DNA of 64,000 nucleotides from Nocardia donostiensis (GTDB lineage: Bacteria; Actinomycetota; Actinomycetes; Mycobacteriales; Mycobacteriaceae), in the NCBI RefSeq assembly GCF_002081715.1, contig NZ_MUKP01000013.1, forward strand, positions 62,001 to 126,000, written 5' to 3'. Shown here piece by piece: positions 41,552 to 50,161 of this stretch; position 1 is the stretch's first letter, and each line of letters opens with the position of its first letter. Made by a program: the position numbers and the translations under genes. Under the pieces are notes generated by a model, which saw nothing but the letters and a program-made list of their open reading frames with translations, did no database searches and was not told the DNA's origin.

Positions 41552-41862
41552 CCCCAGCGAACGTAGCGCGCAAGCCTCCGCGTTCCGGCGGAGGTAAGTG
41601 CACGGCGCGTCGCACCCCGTTCCATGTCAGGTGCGACGCTCCGCGTTTCATCTCGGGGGCGGTCACCACACCGGCTGGCCGGTCCCTTCGATATGCAGGT
41701 GACATCGATGTTTTTAGCGGCGGGCATATTTCCGGTCGGTTGCACCGCATCTCGCAGGGGTGATCCGGTTTCCATGGGGGTGGCACGCCCGGTGGCCGGG
41801 GGACACGCGTGTGTGAGCAGGGCGACGCAGACGCGGCGGGCAGCGTCTGGGAGTCTGGAGGC
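41552..41862 (+). other. Non-coding stretch before menD
   Basis: 311 bases with no credible gene. It contains the terminator-like hairpin at 41607-41639 and an AT-richer segment near 41690-41735 (TGACATCGATGTTTTTAGC) that could hold the menD promoter. No known riboswitch is recognised. Confidence 0.5.
41607..41639 (+). terminator. Hairpin after the DUF6918-like gene
   Basis: Perfect 10-base inverted arms GCGTCGCACC (41607-41616) and GGTGCGACGC (41630-41639), 56 bases after the stop codon. No U-run follows, so termination efficiency is uncertain. Confidence 0.55.
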
Positions 41863-43509
41863 GTGAATCCGTCAACAGCGCAAGCGCGGGTTGTCGTCGA
41901 CGAACTCGTCCGCGGCGGTGTCCGGGACGTCGTCCTGTGTCCCGGCTCCCGCAACGCACCGCTGGCATTCGCCCTGCAGGCCGCCGACGCCGCGGGACGG
42001 TTACGGCTGCATATGCGTATCGACGAACGCACAGCCGGTTTTCTCGCGGTCGGTATCGCTATCGCCTCTGGCGCCCCTGTCCCGGTGGTGATGACCTCCG
42101 GGACCGCGGTGGCCAATCTGGGCCCGGCCGTTCTGGAAGCCAATTACGCCCGGGTTCCGCTCATCGTGCTCAGCGCCAACCGGCCCTACGAAATGCTGGG
42201 CACCGGCGCCAATCAGACGGTGGAACAATTCGGGCTGTTCGGCAGTCAGGTGCGCGCGGCGATCAGCCTCGGCCTGGCCGAAACCGAGCCCGGCGACGGC
42301 GGGTCGAGCGGACCGTACGCCCAGCAGAACAGCGTCTGGCGCTCGGCAGTGTGCCGGGTACTCGCGGCCGCGCGCGGCACCCGCTCCGGGAACGCCGGGC
42401 CGGTCCATTTCGATATCCCGCTGCGAGAACCACTCGTCCCCGACTTCGCACCCGAGGAGCAGGCGCCCGCGGGCCGCGCCGACGATCAGCCCTGGACAGC
42501 CACTCAGTACGCCACGCTCGACGTGCCGCTCGAAATCGATCTGACCCCGGACACGGTCGTCGTCTCCGGCCACGGCGCAGGCCTGCGCCCGGAACTCGCG
42601 GCATTGCCCACCGTCGCCGAACCGACCGCACCCATGCACGGGCCTGCCCTGCACCCGCTGGCGCTGCCGCTGCTGAAACCGCGTCAGGCGATCATCACCG
42701 GCCGCCCGACACTGCACCGTCAGGTAGCGAAAGTGCTGGCCGACCCGTCGGTCACCGTCTACGCGTTGACCACCGGACCGCGCTGGCCCGATGTCTCCGG
42801 CAACGTGGTCGGCACCGGGACCCGCGCGATTACCAGCGGCGCGCCCAGCGAACAGTGGCTAGAGCGGTGCCGCGAACTAGACGCGCAGGCACGGCGGGTG
42901 GTGCGCGAGGAGATCGCCCGGCATCCCAAACCCACCGGCCTGCATGTGGCCGCCGTGGTGATGGACGCGCTACGCGAGGGTGACCAACTGTTGCTCGGCG
43001 CATCCAACCCGGTCCGGGACGCCGCCCTGGTCTCCTATCCGCGTCCTGGGGTCACCGTGCTGTCCAACCGTGGTGTGGCCGGTATCGACGGGACCGTATC
43101 GTCGGCCGTCGGCGCGGCGCTGCGCCATCCGGGCCGCACCGTCGCGCTGATCGGCGACCTCACCTTCCTGCACGATGCGGCCGGGCTGTTGATCGGGCGC
43201 GGGGAACCACGACCTGCCGATCTGACCATCATCGTCGCCAACGACGACGGCGGCGGCATCTTCGAACTGCTCGAACAGGGCGACCCGCAGTACGCGGGCG
43301 TTTTCGAGCGGGTCTTCGGCACCCCGCACGGGATGGACCTGGCGGCGCTGTGCGCGGCCTACCGCATCCCGCACCGCCAGGTGGATCCCGGCGAACTGGC
43401 CGCAGAACTCACCGGCAGCGCGCCAGGCATCCGGGTGCTCGAAGTGCTCACCGAACGCGTCGGACTGCGTGAACTGCACGCCACCGTGAAAGCCAAGATC
43501 GGCCCGTAA
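41863..43509 (+). CDS. menD: SEPHCHC synthase MenD
   Basis: 548-residue thiamine-diphosphate enzyme adding 2-oxoglutarate to isochorismate, first committed menaquinone step. N-terminal [24 protein letters not shown], Glu-containing pyrimidine-binding region ([32 protein letters not shown]), and diphosphate/Mg site [14 protein letters not shown] ... [14 protein letters not shown] at 41863 with TGGAGG just upstream. menC is not adjacent. Confidence 0.95.
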   Translation: MNPSTAQARVVVDELVRGGVRDVVLCPGSRNAPLAFALQAADAAGRLRLHMRIDERTAGFLAVGIAIASGAPVPVVMTSGTAVANLGPAVLEANYARVPLIVLSANRPYEMLGTGANQTVEQFGLFGSQVRAAISLGLAETEPGDGGSSGPYAQQNSVWRSAVCRVLAAARGTRSGNAGPVHFDIPLREPLVPDFAPEEQAPAGRADDQPWTATQYATLDVPLEIDLTPDTVVVSGHGAGLRPELAALPTVAEPTAPMHGPALHPLALPLLKPRQAIITGRPTLHRQVAKVLADPSVTVYALTTGPRWPDVSGNVVGTGTRAITSGAPSEQWLERCRELDAQARRVVREEIARHPKPTGLHVAAVVMDALREGDQLLLGASNPVRDAALVSYPRPGVTVLSNRGVAGIDGTVSSAVGAALRHPGRTVALIGDLTFLHDAAGLLIGRGEPRPADLTIIVANDDGGGIFELLEQGDPQYAGVFERVFGTPHGMDLAALCAAYRIPHRQVDPGELAAELTGSAPGIRVLEVLTERVGLRELHATVKAKIGP

Positions 43510-43779
43510 TCACTCCTGGCCGGGGTATTCGTCCTCCAGATCGCCGTACTCGTCCTCCAGTGGCACCGAGATGGACTGTTCGACGATATCGGCGGTGTTG
43601 GCGTTCCAGTTGTCGCGCAGGCTGGGACCGGGTTCGACGTCGGTGGCAGCGGTGTCCTCGGGAAAGGCGCCGGAGTCGATATCGGAGTACGCGGGGTCGT
43701 CGGGATAGGCCGGGACCGACTGCTCGGCGAGATCGGCTTCCGGCACCTCGTCCACCGTGCGGGGCGTGCGATCGATCAT
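43510..43779 (-). CDS. Small acidic protein with a repeated ADxxEQS motif
   Basis: 89 residues, strongly acidic, no membrane segment. It contains two related units, ADLAEQSVPAYPDD (about 15-28) and ADIVEQSISVPLEDE (about 62-76), separated by PSLRDNWNANT. Similar short acidic proteins (DUF5709-like) occur in actinobacteria but I cannot place it firmly. It abuts menD tail to tail with no gap. Function unknown. Confidence 0.65.
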   Translation of the reverse strand: MIDRTPRTVDEVPEADLAEQSVPAYPDDPAYSDIDSGAFPEDTAATDVEPGPSLRDNWNANTADIVEQSISVPLEDEYGDLEDEYPGQE

Positions 43780-44039
43780 CGTGGGCTCCTCTCCGCGTTT
43801 TCCTATGAGGGGTTTCCTCTACCGAGGGGTAAGCCTCGATCGATGCTTACCCAGGTAACGGGGAAACAGTCCGGCGCTGTCGAGGATGCTCCGCACCGCC
43901 GGATCGGGCAACCCGCGACGATGTGGTCTCACTCACCGATCTCGGGCGTGTCGCTGACCGGCGGCAGCACGGCGATGACGGCGAAACACGCAGGTCGAAA
44001 CGGGTTCCGCCCTACTGATCGGTCGCTTACGCTGTGCGG

Positions 44040-44507
44040 ATGGCCGAATTCGAGGTGGTACGCCAGATCACGATCGCGGCCGAACCGGCACGCGTGCACG
44101 GACTGATCAACGACTTCCACAACTGGGCCCAGTGGTCACCCTGGGAGGATCTCGACCCCGAACTGCGCCGGATGTACAGCGGCCCGGACACCGGGACGGG
44201 GGCGCGCTACGCCTGGGAGGGCAACCGTAAGGCGGGCAGCGGCACCATGGAGATCACCTCCAGCTCCGATCGGGAGATCAGGGTGCGGGTGTCGTTCGAG
44301 CGGCCGTGGCGGGCCACCAACACCGCCACGTTCACCCTGAATCCGGCTACCACCGGCGGTACCGATGTGGTGTGGCGGATGAACGGCGAGCAGACGGGGG
44401 TGATGGCTCTGCTCGGCCGGGTCATGCCGATGGACCGGCTGGTCGGCAAGGATTTCGAGAAGGGGCTGGCCCGGCTGCGGGCGGCCGCCGAAGCCGCCGC
44501 GGACTGA
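44040..44507 (+). CDS. SRPBCC family (START-like) protein
   Basis: 155 residues: AEFEVVRQITIAAEPARVHGLINDFHNWAQWSPWEDLDPELRRMY, the polyketide-cyclase/SRPBCC beginning, with the conserved WSPWE, and a C-terminal helix KGLARLRAAAEAAA. Binds a hydrophobic ligand or acts as an activator; unknown. A GTG two codons upstream is an alternative start. menA follows after 28 bases, so both may share a transcript. Confidence 0.82.
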   Translation: MAEFEVVRQITIAAEPARVHGLINDFHNWAQWSPWEDLDPELRRMYSGPDTGTGARYAWEGNRKAGSGTMEITSSSDREIRVRVSFERPWRATNTATFTLNPATTGGTDVVWRMNGEQTGVMALLGRVMPMDRLVGKDFEKGLARLRAAAEAAAD

Positions 44508-44535
44508 TTGCCGCCGAGCGCATTAGGCTGCGAAC

Positions 44536-45405
44536 ATGGCTACCGCAGCGCATTGGATCGAGGGTGCCCGGCTCCGCACTCTGCCGAACGCTATCGCCCC
44601 GGTCCTCGCGGGAACCGGCGCCGCCGCCTCGCTGGACGCTGCGGCGTGGTGGAAAGCCGTGCTGGCGCTGGTCGTTTCGCTGGCGTTGATCATCGGTGTC
44701 AACTACGCCAACGATTACTCCGATGGGGTGCGCGGCACCGATGACGAACGGGTCGGCCCGCTGCGGCTGGTCGGTTCTGGCCTGGCCTCCCCTACCGCGG
44801 TCCGCGGCGCCGCGATTGCCAGCCTGACCGTCGGCGCGGTGTTCGGGCTGGTGCTGGCGCTGACGACGGCGCGGTGGTTGCTGCTGATCGGCGCGGCCTG
44901 CCTGGCAGGCGCCTGGTTCTACACCGGTGGGCGCAAACCGTACGGTTACAGCGGTTTCGGCGAAATCGCGGTTTTCGTTTTCTTCGGCCTGGTGGCCGTA
45001 TTGGGCACCGAGTTCGTACAGGCGGAGCGGATCGAGTGGGCCGGGGCGGTGCTCGCCGTCGGTGTCGGCGCGTTCTCCAGCGCGGTGCTGGTCGCCAATA
45101 ATCTGCGCGATATCCCCACTGACACCGAATCCGGAAAGACCACCCTCGCGGTGAAACTCGGCGATCCACGCACCCGCACCCTGCATCTGGTGCTGCTGGT
45201 GGTTCCGTTCCTGGCGACGCTGCTGCTGGTGGTGCGCACCCCGTGGGCGCTGGCCGGGTTGCTCGCCGTCCCGTTGGCGGTCCGTGCGAACAACCCGGTC
45301 CGTTCCGGCGGTAACGGGCTGGAACTCATTCCCGCATTGCGCGATTCCGGTCTCGCCTTGCTGGTCTGGTCCGCGGTGAGCGCGCTGGCGCTCGGGTTCG
45401 GCTGA
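44536..45405 (+). CDS. menA: 1,4-Dihydroxy-2-naphthoate polyprenyltransferase
   Basis: 289 residues, UbiA family, about eight to nine membrane helices. First Asp-rich motif NYANDYSDG (56-64), second [10 protein letters not shown] (near 197-206). Joins the prenyl chain (product of GrcC) to dihydroxynaphthoate at the membrane. Begins with [17 protein letters not shown], the MenA N-terminal signature. Confidence 0.95.
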   Translation: MATAAHWIEGARLRTLPNAIAPVLAGTGAAASLDAAAWWKAVLALVVSLALIIGVNYANDYSDGVRGTDDERVGPLRLVGSGLASPTAVRGAAIASLTVGAVFGLVLALTTARWLLLIGAACLAGAWFYTGGRKPYGYSGFGEIAVFVFFGLVAVLGTEFVQAERIEWAGAVLAVGVGAFSSAVLVANNLRDIPTDTESGKTTLAVKLGDPRTRTLHLVLLVVPFLATLLLVVRTPWALAGLLAVPLAVRANNPVRSGGNGLELIPALRDSGLALLVWSAVSALALGFG

Positions 45406-45416
45406 CCGTCGGGCTT

Positions 45417-45800
45417 TCAGTCCCGGTCCGGCACCAGGATGCCGAGCACCCAGTTGACGACCGTAATGATGATCGCGCCGATCAACGCGGCCCAGAATCC
45501 ATCGATGCGCAACCCGTACTCGGTGAACTCGGTGATCCACGCGGTCAGCCACAGCATGAGCGCGTTGATCACCAGCAGGAACAGTCCGAGCGTGACAATC
45601 ACCAGCGGCAGCGAAAGCAGTTTCACTATCGGTTTGATCAACGCGTTGACCACGGTGAACACCACCGCGACAGCGAGCAGGACGATGATCTTCGCCCCGT
45701 TGCCCTGATCTTCCGGACTGACGATGTCGATCTTGTCGACCCAGCTCGCCGCCAGCCAGATGGCGAACGCGGTGATGATCAATCTGAGCACAAGCTGCAT
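45417..45800 (-). CDS. Phage-holin-4/YvlD-type membrane protein
   Basis: 127 residues with four predicted membrane helices; KPIVKLLSLPLVIVTLGLFLLVINALMLWL and a final WVLGILV match PF04020 (holin superfamily IV / YvlD). Despite the name, such chromosomal genes are not usually phage lysis genes, and no phage genes are next to it. Function unknown, perhaps envelope stress. Confidence 0.8.
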   Translation of the reverse strand: MQLVLRLIITAFAIWLAASWVDKIDIVSPEDQGNGAKIIVLLAVAVVFTVVNALIKPIVKLLSLPLVIVTLGLFLLVINALMLWLTAWITEFTEYGLRIDGFWAALIGAIIITVVNWVLGILVPDRD

Positions 45801-45858
45801 GCAGACATGCTAGGCCGATTCCACCCATAACGGCTGGCACACCGGCGAATCGGCGCAG

Positions 45859-46440
45859 TCAGGCCACGCGGTCGAGCAGCCCGTGCACGCGCTCACGCAG
45901 CACGGCGATACCGGCGGCGTCGCCGAGGAGCGCCGATGTGGTGGCGTTGGGCGCGCGCAGGATACCGAGCAGCACATGTGCTGATTCGATGGTTTTGTCC
46001 TTACGTGCCAGCGCTTCGCGCAGCGACAGTTCCAGTACTTTCTTCGCGTCCCCGGTGAACGGGATATGGCCGGAGTTCAGCGATTTGCCCCAGCCGAACA
46101 GGCCGCGCCGCTGCGGCGGGGTGGCCCGGTCGAGCGCGTCGGCGCCGAAACTTGCCTCCAGGCTGTCGCGTACGGCGTCGAGATCGATGCCGATGGAGCG
46201 CAGCGCATCCGCGTCCTCGCTACCGAGCGGCGCGTGCTTGCCGCGCTCGGCGAGGGTGCCGCGCACGCCGTCACGGGTGAGTCCCGCCTGCTCCAGCAGC
46301 GCCACCAGCTCGGGTTCGCTCTGGGACAGCAGGCCGAGCAGCACGTGCTCGACGCGGATGTGCGGGGAACGTAGCTCGCGCGCGTCCTCTTGCGCCATGA
46401 CGACGACCATCCTGGCGTTCTTGCTGAACCTTTCGAACAT
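45859..46440 (-). CDS. Clp N-terminal domain protein without ATPase
   Basis: 193 residues consisting of two Clp-N repeats: MFERFSKNARMVVVMAQEDARELRSPHIRVEHVLLGLL (1-60) and FTGDAKKVLELSLREALARKDKTIESAHVLLGIL (about 120-165). These are substrate- or adaptor-binding modules of ClpC/ClpB; no AAA domain follows, so it may be an adaptor or decoy for ClpC. Its ATG overlaps the stop of the HTH gene (TAATG), making a two-gene operon. Confidence 0.85.
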   Translation of the reverse strand: MFERFSKNARMVVVMAQEDARELRSPHIRVEHVLLGLLSQSEPELVALLEQAGLTRDGVRGTLAERGKHAPLGSEDADALRSIGIDLDAVRDSLEASFGADALDRATPPQRRGLFGWGKSLNSGHIPFTGDAKKVLELSLREALARKDKTIESAHVLLGILRAPNATTSALLGDAAGIAVLRERVHGLLDRVA

Positions 46441-46661
46441 TAGCGGCCCCTGCCCTTCCGGTTGTACTTCTGATGCACTGCCTGCTTGCTGACCTCGAGC
46501 GCGTCGGCGATCGCCTGCCACGACCAGCCTTGGTCCCTGGCATTAGCCACCTGTATCGCTTCCAGCCGTTCCAGCAGCCGCCGCAGCGCCAGCACCGCCC
46601 GCAGACCCTCTTTCGGATCCGGGCTGCCCGCCGCCGCGGCCAACGTGGTTGCTTCTGTCAT
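46440..46661 (-). CDS. Small helix-turn-helix regulator of the Clp-N operon
   Basis: 73 residues from ATG 46661 (a TTG seven codons upstream is the alternative). Two helices, then HTH WSWQAIADALEVSKQAVHQKYNRK at the C-terminus. It is cotranscribed with the Clp-N gene and starts next to a long inverted repeat, so it probably represses its own operon. HTH plus Clp-N pairs recur in actinobacteria. Confidence 0.8.
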   Translation of the reverse strand: MTEATTLAAAAGSPDPKEGLRAVLALRRLLERLEAIQVANARDQGWSWQAIADALEVSKQAVHQKYNRKGRGR

Positions 46662-46664
46662 GAC

Positions 46665-46709
46665 GTCAATTTTGGTTGACAACCCCCAAGCTTGTCAACA
46701 AAAATTGAC
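46665..46709 (-). promoter_or_regulatory. Long inverted repeat at the promoter of the HTH/Clp-N operon
   Basis: Arms GTCAATTTTGGTTGACA (46665-46681) and TGTCAACAAAAATTGAC (46693-46709) pair at 16 of 17 positions across an 11-base spacer. The arms are much more AT-rich than the surroundings, abut the start codon, and contain TTGACA-like boxes, so this is both promoter and operator. Confidence 0.75.
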
Positions 46710-46833
46710 ACATCTCGCCGGCGTTTGCATCGGCGGAACACAGAAACCGCGGCCAAGTAAGAACGGGACGCCGAGGTCACACACGGCCGCAAAAAAGACG
46801 GAGATACACCCGGAGCGAAGGCGGAGGTAGTCG

Positions 46834-47919
46834 TCAGTCGCGCCAGGCGCCGGTGGCGCGGAAGAACTCGACGGTGGCGGTGGGGGCGGCCAGGTCCAAA
46901 CCGCGGGCGGCGACCCAGTCGTCGTCGTAGTAGCTGTTCGCGTAGCGGTCCCCGCCGTCGCAGAGCAGGGTCACCACGCTGCCGCTGCGGCCGCGGTCGA
47001 GCATGTCGGCGATCAACGCGAACGCGCCCCACAGGTTCGTTCCGGTCGAACCGCCGACGCGGCGGCCCAGTACGCGACTGGCGTGCCGTGCGGTGGCGAT
47101 GGATGCGGCGTCGGGAACCTCCATCATCCGGTCCACTACCTCGGCGACGAACGATGGTTCGATACGGGGTCTGCCGATACCTTCGATCCGCGACGGCATC
47201 CCGGTCTGGTAGCCGGGGTCACCGGTTTCGTAACCGCCGAAGAACGCGGAGTTCTCTGGGTCGACCACGGCCAGCCGGGTGGCGTGGCGACGGTAGCGGA
47301 TATAGCGGCCGATGGTGGCGCTGGTGCCGCCGGTGCCCGCGCCCACCACGATCCATTCCGGTATCGGGTGGGTTTCCAGCACCATTTGCTCGAAGATCGA
47401 TTCGGCGATGTTGTTGTTACCGCGCCAGTCGGTGGCGCGTTCGGCGTTGGTGAACTGGTCCAGGTAGTGGCCGCCGCATTCGGCAGCCAGCCGGGCCGCC
47501 TCGGTGTACATATCGGGTGGTCGTTGCACGAAATGGCAGCGTCCGCCTTGAGCCTCGATCAACGCGACTTTCTGCGGTGAGGTGTTCGCGGGCATCACCG
47601 CGACGAAATCCAGTCCGAGCATTTTCGCGAAATATGCCTCGCTCACTGCGGTGGATCCCGACGAGGCCTCCACAACCGTGGTGTTTTCGGTGATCCAGCC
47701 GTTGCACAGCGCGTACAGGAACAGTGAACGCGCCAGCCGATGCTTGAGGCTGCCGGTGATATGGGTGGACTCGTCCTTGAGGTACAGCTGGATATTCCAC
47801 TCCGGCGGCAGCGGGTAGCGCAGTAGGTGGGTGTCCGCACTGCGCTGGGTGTCGGCGTCGATCAGCCGTATAGCGTTGTCGACCCAGTCACGTGGCGCTG
47901 GGCGGTCGACCGATTTCAC
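46834..47919 (-). CDS. cds1: L-cysteine desulfhydrase Cds1 (PLP-dependent, cysteine synthase fold)
   Basis: 361 residues. PLP lysine Lys59 in [12 protein letters not shown], substrate loop SSGSTA (near 86-91), phosphate loop [14 protein letters not shown]. The SLKHRLA version and the [17 protein letters not shown]-terminus match the Cds1 group, which releases H2S from cysteine in mycobacteria, rather than CysK. GTG start, overlapping by four bases the end of the DUF4229 gene upstream. Confidence 0.87.
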   Translation of the reverse strand: MKSVDRPAPRDWVDNAIRLIDADTQRSADTHLLRYPLPPEWNIQLYLKDESTHITGSLKHRLARSLFLYALCNGWITENTTVVEASSGSTAVSEAYFAKMLGLDFVAVMPANTSPQKVALIEAQGGRCHFVQRPPDMYTEAARLAAECGGHYLDQFTNAERATDWRGNNNIAESIFEQMVLETHPIPEWIVVGAGTGGTSATIGRYIRYRRHATRLAVVDPENSAFFGGYETGDPGYQTGMPSRIEGIGRPRIEPSFVAEVVDRMMEVPDAASIATARHASRVLGRRVGGSTGTNLWGAFALIADMLDRGRSGSVVTLLCDGGDRYANSYYDDDWVAARGLDLAAPTATVEFFRATGAWRD

Positions 47920-48278
47920 ACGCCGCCGTCCCGCTCGGCTGATTCGCCGGTTTCGCCGCGCAGCCGGGCACGTAATTGGGCCTTGTCCTGCCTGCGGCGT
48001 TCGTCGACCGCGGCGATGTCCTCGTTGACCTTGGCACGCAGCCCCTTGAACAGCACCAGCGACAGCGGCATCACGATGATCAGCGCGAACAGCGCGGCGA
48101 CAATGAGCGGCACTTCGACCGAGAACAGGCGGGCGCCGAACAGGATCACCGCGGTGACGGCCACCACCAGACCGAGTCGCGCCAAGGTGTAGAGCCCCAG
48201 GTTGCGGGCCAGTCGCTTGCCTGCGGATCCCCCCGTTTGCCCGGCGGGTGCTCCGCCTGATCCAGATGCCTTACTCAC
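47916..48278 (-). CDS. DUF4229 family membrane protein
   Basis: 120 residues: Gly/Ser-rich start, two membrane helices (about 33-50 and 56-75), then a charged coiled C-terminus ([26 protein letters not shown]) as in DUF4229. GTG at 48278. Translationally coupled to cds1. Function unknown. Confidence 0.8.
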   Translation of the reverse strand: MSKASGSGGAPAGQTGGSAGKRLARNLGLYTLARLGLVVAVTAVILFGARLFSVEVPLIVAALFALIIVMPLSLVLFKGLRAKVNEDIAAVDERRRQDKAQLRARLRGETGESAERDGGV

Positions 48279-48580
48279 ACCGTCCAGCCTAATGGACGCA
48301 GCCGAGCCGCAGACCCACCCGCAGACCCACTCGCTGGAGCGAACACGGAGGTACGCAGGCCGCACGCCCCGCAACAAAAGCGGCAGCCGGGCATACCCCA
48401 CCCAGCCGTGCAAACAAGGGAGGTGACAGAAATGCGCATGGCCGGAGCGGAGGCGGAGGTACGCCCGTTTTGTCTATTACCTCCCCTTTACCAACTGTGG
48501 GTAGTTCGAGTACCTAGGGGTCGCGGTGCCACTATGTCGACATCTGATGAGGGAAGTTGTCGAATACGGAGAGGTTTGCC
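48279..48580. other. Non-coding region between DUF4229 and bldC, with two copies of a dispersed repeat
   Basis: Divergent promoter region of 302 bases. Copies of the repeat GGAGCG...GGAGGTACGC lie at 48333-48366 and 48441-48464. Near 48475-48520 an AT-richer segment (TTGTCTATTACC, GTACCTAGGG) probably contains the bldC promoter. No gene seen. Confidence 0.55.
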
Positions 48581-48790
48581 ATGACCGCGATCACCGTCGG
48601 CAGCCAGGACACCCTGCTGACGCCGGGCCAGGTTGCCGCCCTGTTCCATGTCGATCCGAAAACGGTCACCCGTTGGGCGCATGCCGGTCGCCTCGGGTCG
48701 CTACGCACCCCGGGTGGGCATCGCCGGTTCCGGGAATCGGAGGTCATGCAGCTGCTCGAGTCGCTCACCACAGAAGCGACCCGACGCTGA
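48581..48790 (+). CDS. bldC: BldC-type MerR-like developmental regulator
   Basis: 69 residues with the BldC pattern LLTPGQVAALFHVDPKTVTRWAHAGRLGSLRTPGGHRRFRESEV. BldC binds DNA head-to-tail and controls development in Streptomyces. ATG at 48581 with GGAGAGG six bases upstream; an upstream in-frame start is less likely. Confidence 0.93.
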   Translation: MTAITVGSQDTLLTPGQVAALFHVDPKTVTRWAHAGRLGSLRTPGGHRRFRESEVMQLLESLTTEATRR

Positions 48791-48844
48791 CGTGTGCGCG
48801 TGGGCCGGTCACGGGTCTACCCTCGATGTCAGGAGGTGGACGAC

Positions 48845-49042
48845 GTGACGTACCTGTTGGCGCTCATCGCGATTGTGGCTGTCGCGGTGCTGTGCTGGAA
48901 GGCATTCGGCCCCGAGCGGACAGCGACACCGCCCGGCCCGGCCCGTAAGCGCATCATCGGCCCGGATGACGACCCCGAATTCCTCTGGCGTATTTCTCGT
49001 CAACAACATCGCGATACCGATCCGGGGTCGGCCGAACGCTGA
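48845..49042 (+). CDS. Small single-span membrane protein
   Basis: 65 residues: one N-terminal transmembrane helix (about 2-19, YLLALIAIVAVAVLCWKAFG), then a charged tail with RRIIGPDDDPEFLWRI-like sequence, here KRIIGPDDDPEFLWRIS. GTG start with AGGAGG eight bases upstream. Downstream of bldC and probably cotranscribed. Function unknown. Confidence 0.75.
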   Translation: MTYLLALIAIVAVAVLCWKAFGPERTATPPGPARKRIIGPDDDPEFLWRISRQQHRDTDPGSAER

Positions 49043-49195
49043 TCCGCCGAGTCCGGTCCGATACCCGTTTCACGTTCTCCGAATCCGTTCGCCTCGCTCG
49101 GTCTCGCCGCAGTGCAGCGGCACGCGGCCTAGCGGGCTGGCATTCGACCCGCTCGCTGGTACCGGTCGGCTGATGCTGCGCGGAGCGAGTTGCGG

Positions 49196-49249
49196 TCAGC
49201 TCAGTCCCGCGTAGCTGTGCAAACCGCTGATCACCATGTTGATGATGAA
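49196..49249 (-). repeat. attL: attL: 54-bp direct repeat (displaced 3' end of ccsB)
   Basis: Matches 58807-58860 at 53 of 54 positions. On the minus strand it encodes the last 17 residues of CcsB and its stop codon; the single difference (TTG instead of CTG for Leu) is synonymous. Together with the right copy it bounds the integrated element. Confidence 0.93.
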
Positions 49250-49582
49250 TGCCTATCTTGGCGTTTGCTGTTGTCGGCGCGTTTAGGCGTGGGTAACAAA
49301 TACGCAGGTAGGCGCGTTGTTCATCGTTGGCCTGTTTAGCCCTCTCTCGGCACTACTGCGTACCCTCTGCGTACCGAAGCGCCAGTCAGACAGACGGCCG
49401 GGGTACTCGGTGTGAGTACCCCAGCCGGTTTCGGTGATCGCCGTAGCACTCCGGGTCACCCTCGAGGGTCGGAATTGAAGTCCGCCCCTTTGGTCGGCGT
49501 CGGCAAGATGGTCGGCGCCACTTTGCGGGATCACGCAAAGTTCCTGGTGTGAGTTGCGCTCATCCCAGGTTGTCGGCGTCGG
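49250..49582. other. Non-coding left end of the element
   Basis: 333 bases without a gene. It contains paired integrase arm-site candidates (49356-49374), an inverted TACGCAG at 49301-49307, and two perfect small hairpins: GGGGTACTC/GAGTACCCC (49400-49422) and CTTTGCG/CGCAAAG (49521-49540). The latter two could end transcription of the small leftward operon. Confidence 0.55.
49356..49374 (+). promoter_or_regulatory. Integrase arm-type sites, left end
   Basis: CTGCGTAC occurs twice 11 bases apart (49356-49363, 49367-49374). The same pair with the same spacing and orientation stands at the right end (58736-58754), which is what arm sites of a tyrosine integrase look like. Confidence 0.65.
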
Positions 49583-49702
49583 CTATCCCTCGTCGCGGTC
49601 GGCGGAACCCTCCCGTGCTTGGCGTTCGGGCCAGAACAGCCATGTCGTCAGCCCGACCAGAGCCAGCACCAACAGCACCAGGGCTATGTCTGCGCCCGTC
49701 AC
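49583..49702 (-). CDS. Very small membrane protein in the satellite's accessory module
   Basis: 39 residues: TGADIALVLLVLALVGLTTWLFWP (one transmembrane helix, about 5-24) followed by a charged tail. GTG start overlaps the stop of the upstream gene (GTGA), so translation is coupled. Function unknown; the arrangement with a soluble partner suggests a membrane-tethered or toxin-like accessory pair, but this is speculation. Confidence 0.6.
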   Translation of the reverse strand: MTGADIALVLLVLALVGLTTWLFWPERQAREGSADRDEG

Positions 49703-50016
49703 TGTTCGTCCTCGAGGTCGAGCACGGGCCAGCGGTAGCCGCGGGGGTAGGTGCGCATCGGGGTGATGAGTTCGGCCAGGTCGGTGACGATGTGGCGCAC
49801 GGCGTCGATGTGGGCGAAGTTCGGGACGACGACGGCTGCGGCTCCGTGCTCGTAGATGTGTTGGGCGATGATGAGCCCGGCCACCAGCGGGCCGGTATCG
49901 AGTGCGACTGTGAACACGAGTCGGTAGCCGTGCCGTTCGGCGAGCGTGTGCAGGTCCGCACCGCTGCCGTGAATGCCTCGGTTGACCAACCCGAGCGCCT
50001 TGTTGTCCCCGAACAT
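49699..50016 (-). CDS. Unknown soluble protein of the satellite's accessory module
   Basis: 105 residues from ATG 50016 (AAGGGG upstream): FGDNKALGLVNRGIHGSGADLHTLAERHGYRLVFTV through AHIDAVRHIVTDLAELITPMRTYPRGYRWP. The alternating helix/strand pattern with LAERHGYRLVFTV is reminiscent of a serine-recombinase N-terminal fold, but no catalytic Ser motif is present. Divergent from the XRE-TPR gene and coupled to the 39-residue membrane protein. I do not recognise the family. Confidence 0.68.
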   Translation of the reverse strand: MFGDNKALGLVNRGIHGSGADLHTLAERHGYRLVFTVALDTGPLVAGLIIAQHIYEHGAAAVVVPNFAHIDAVRHIVTDLAELITPMRTYPRGYRWPVLDLEDEQ

Positions 50017-50161
50017 TTCGCCCCTTGATGCCCCGACCCATCCGCGTATGGCAGGCACCCGGCGCCGGGGAGTCGGGGCCGTCGACCCGGCGCCGGATGC
50101 TGCTTCAACCTTGTCCGGCCAGATGTCTGCGAAGTGCCACAACCTGTGGCACCGTTGAGGC

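Noticed and set aside
45417..45800. Phage holin and hence a second prophage
   Set aside because: YvlD/holin-4 family genes are ordinary chromosomal genes; no phage genes adjoin it.
49400..49540. CRISPR-like repeats
   Set aside because: Only single small palindromes; no regularly spaced repeats or cas genes anywhere in the window.
49699..50016. Serine recombinase catalytic domain
   Set aside because: A GYRLVFTV strand looks similar, but no catalytic Ser/Arg motif is visible and the element already has a tyrosine integrase.
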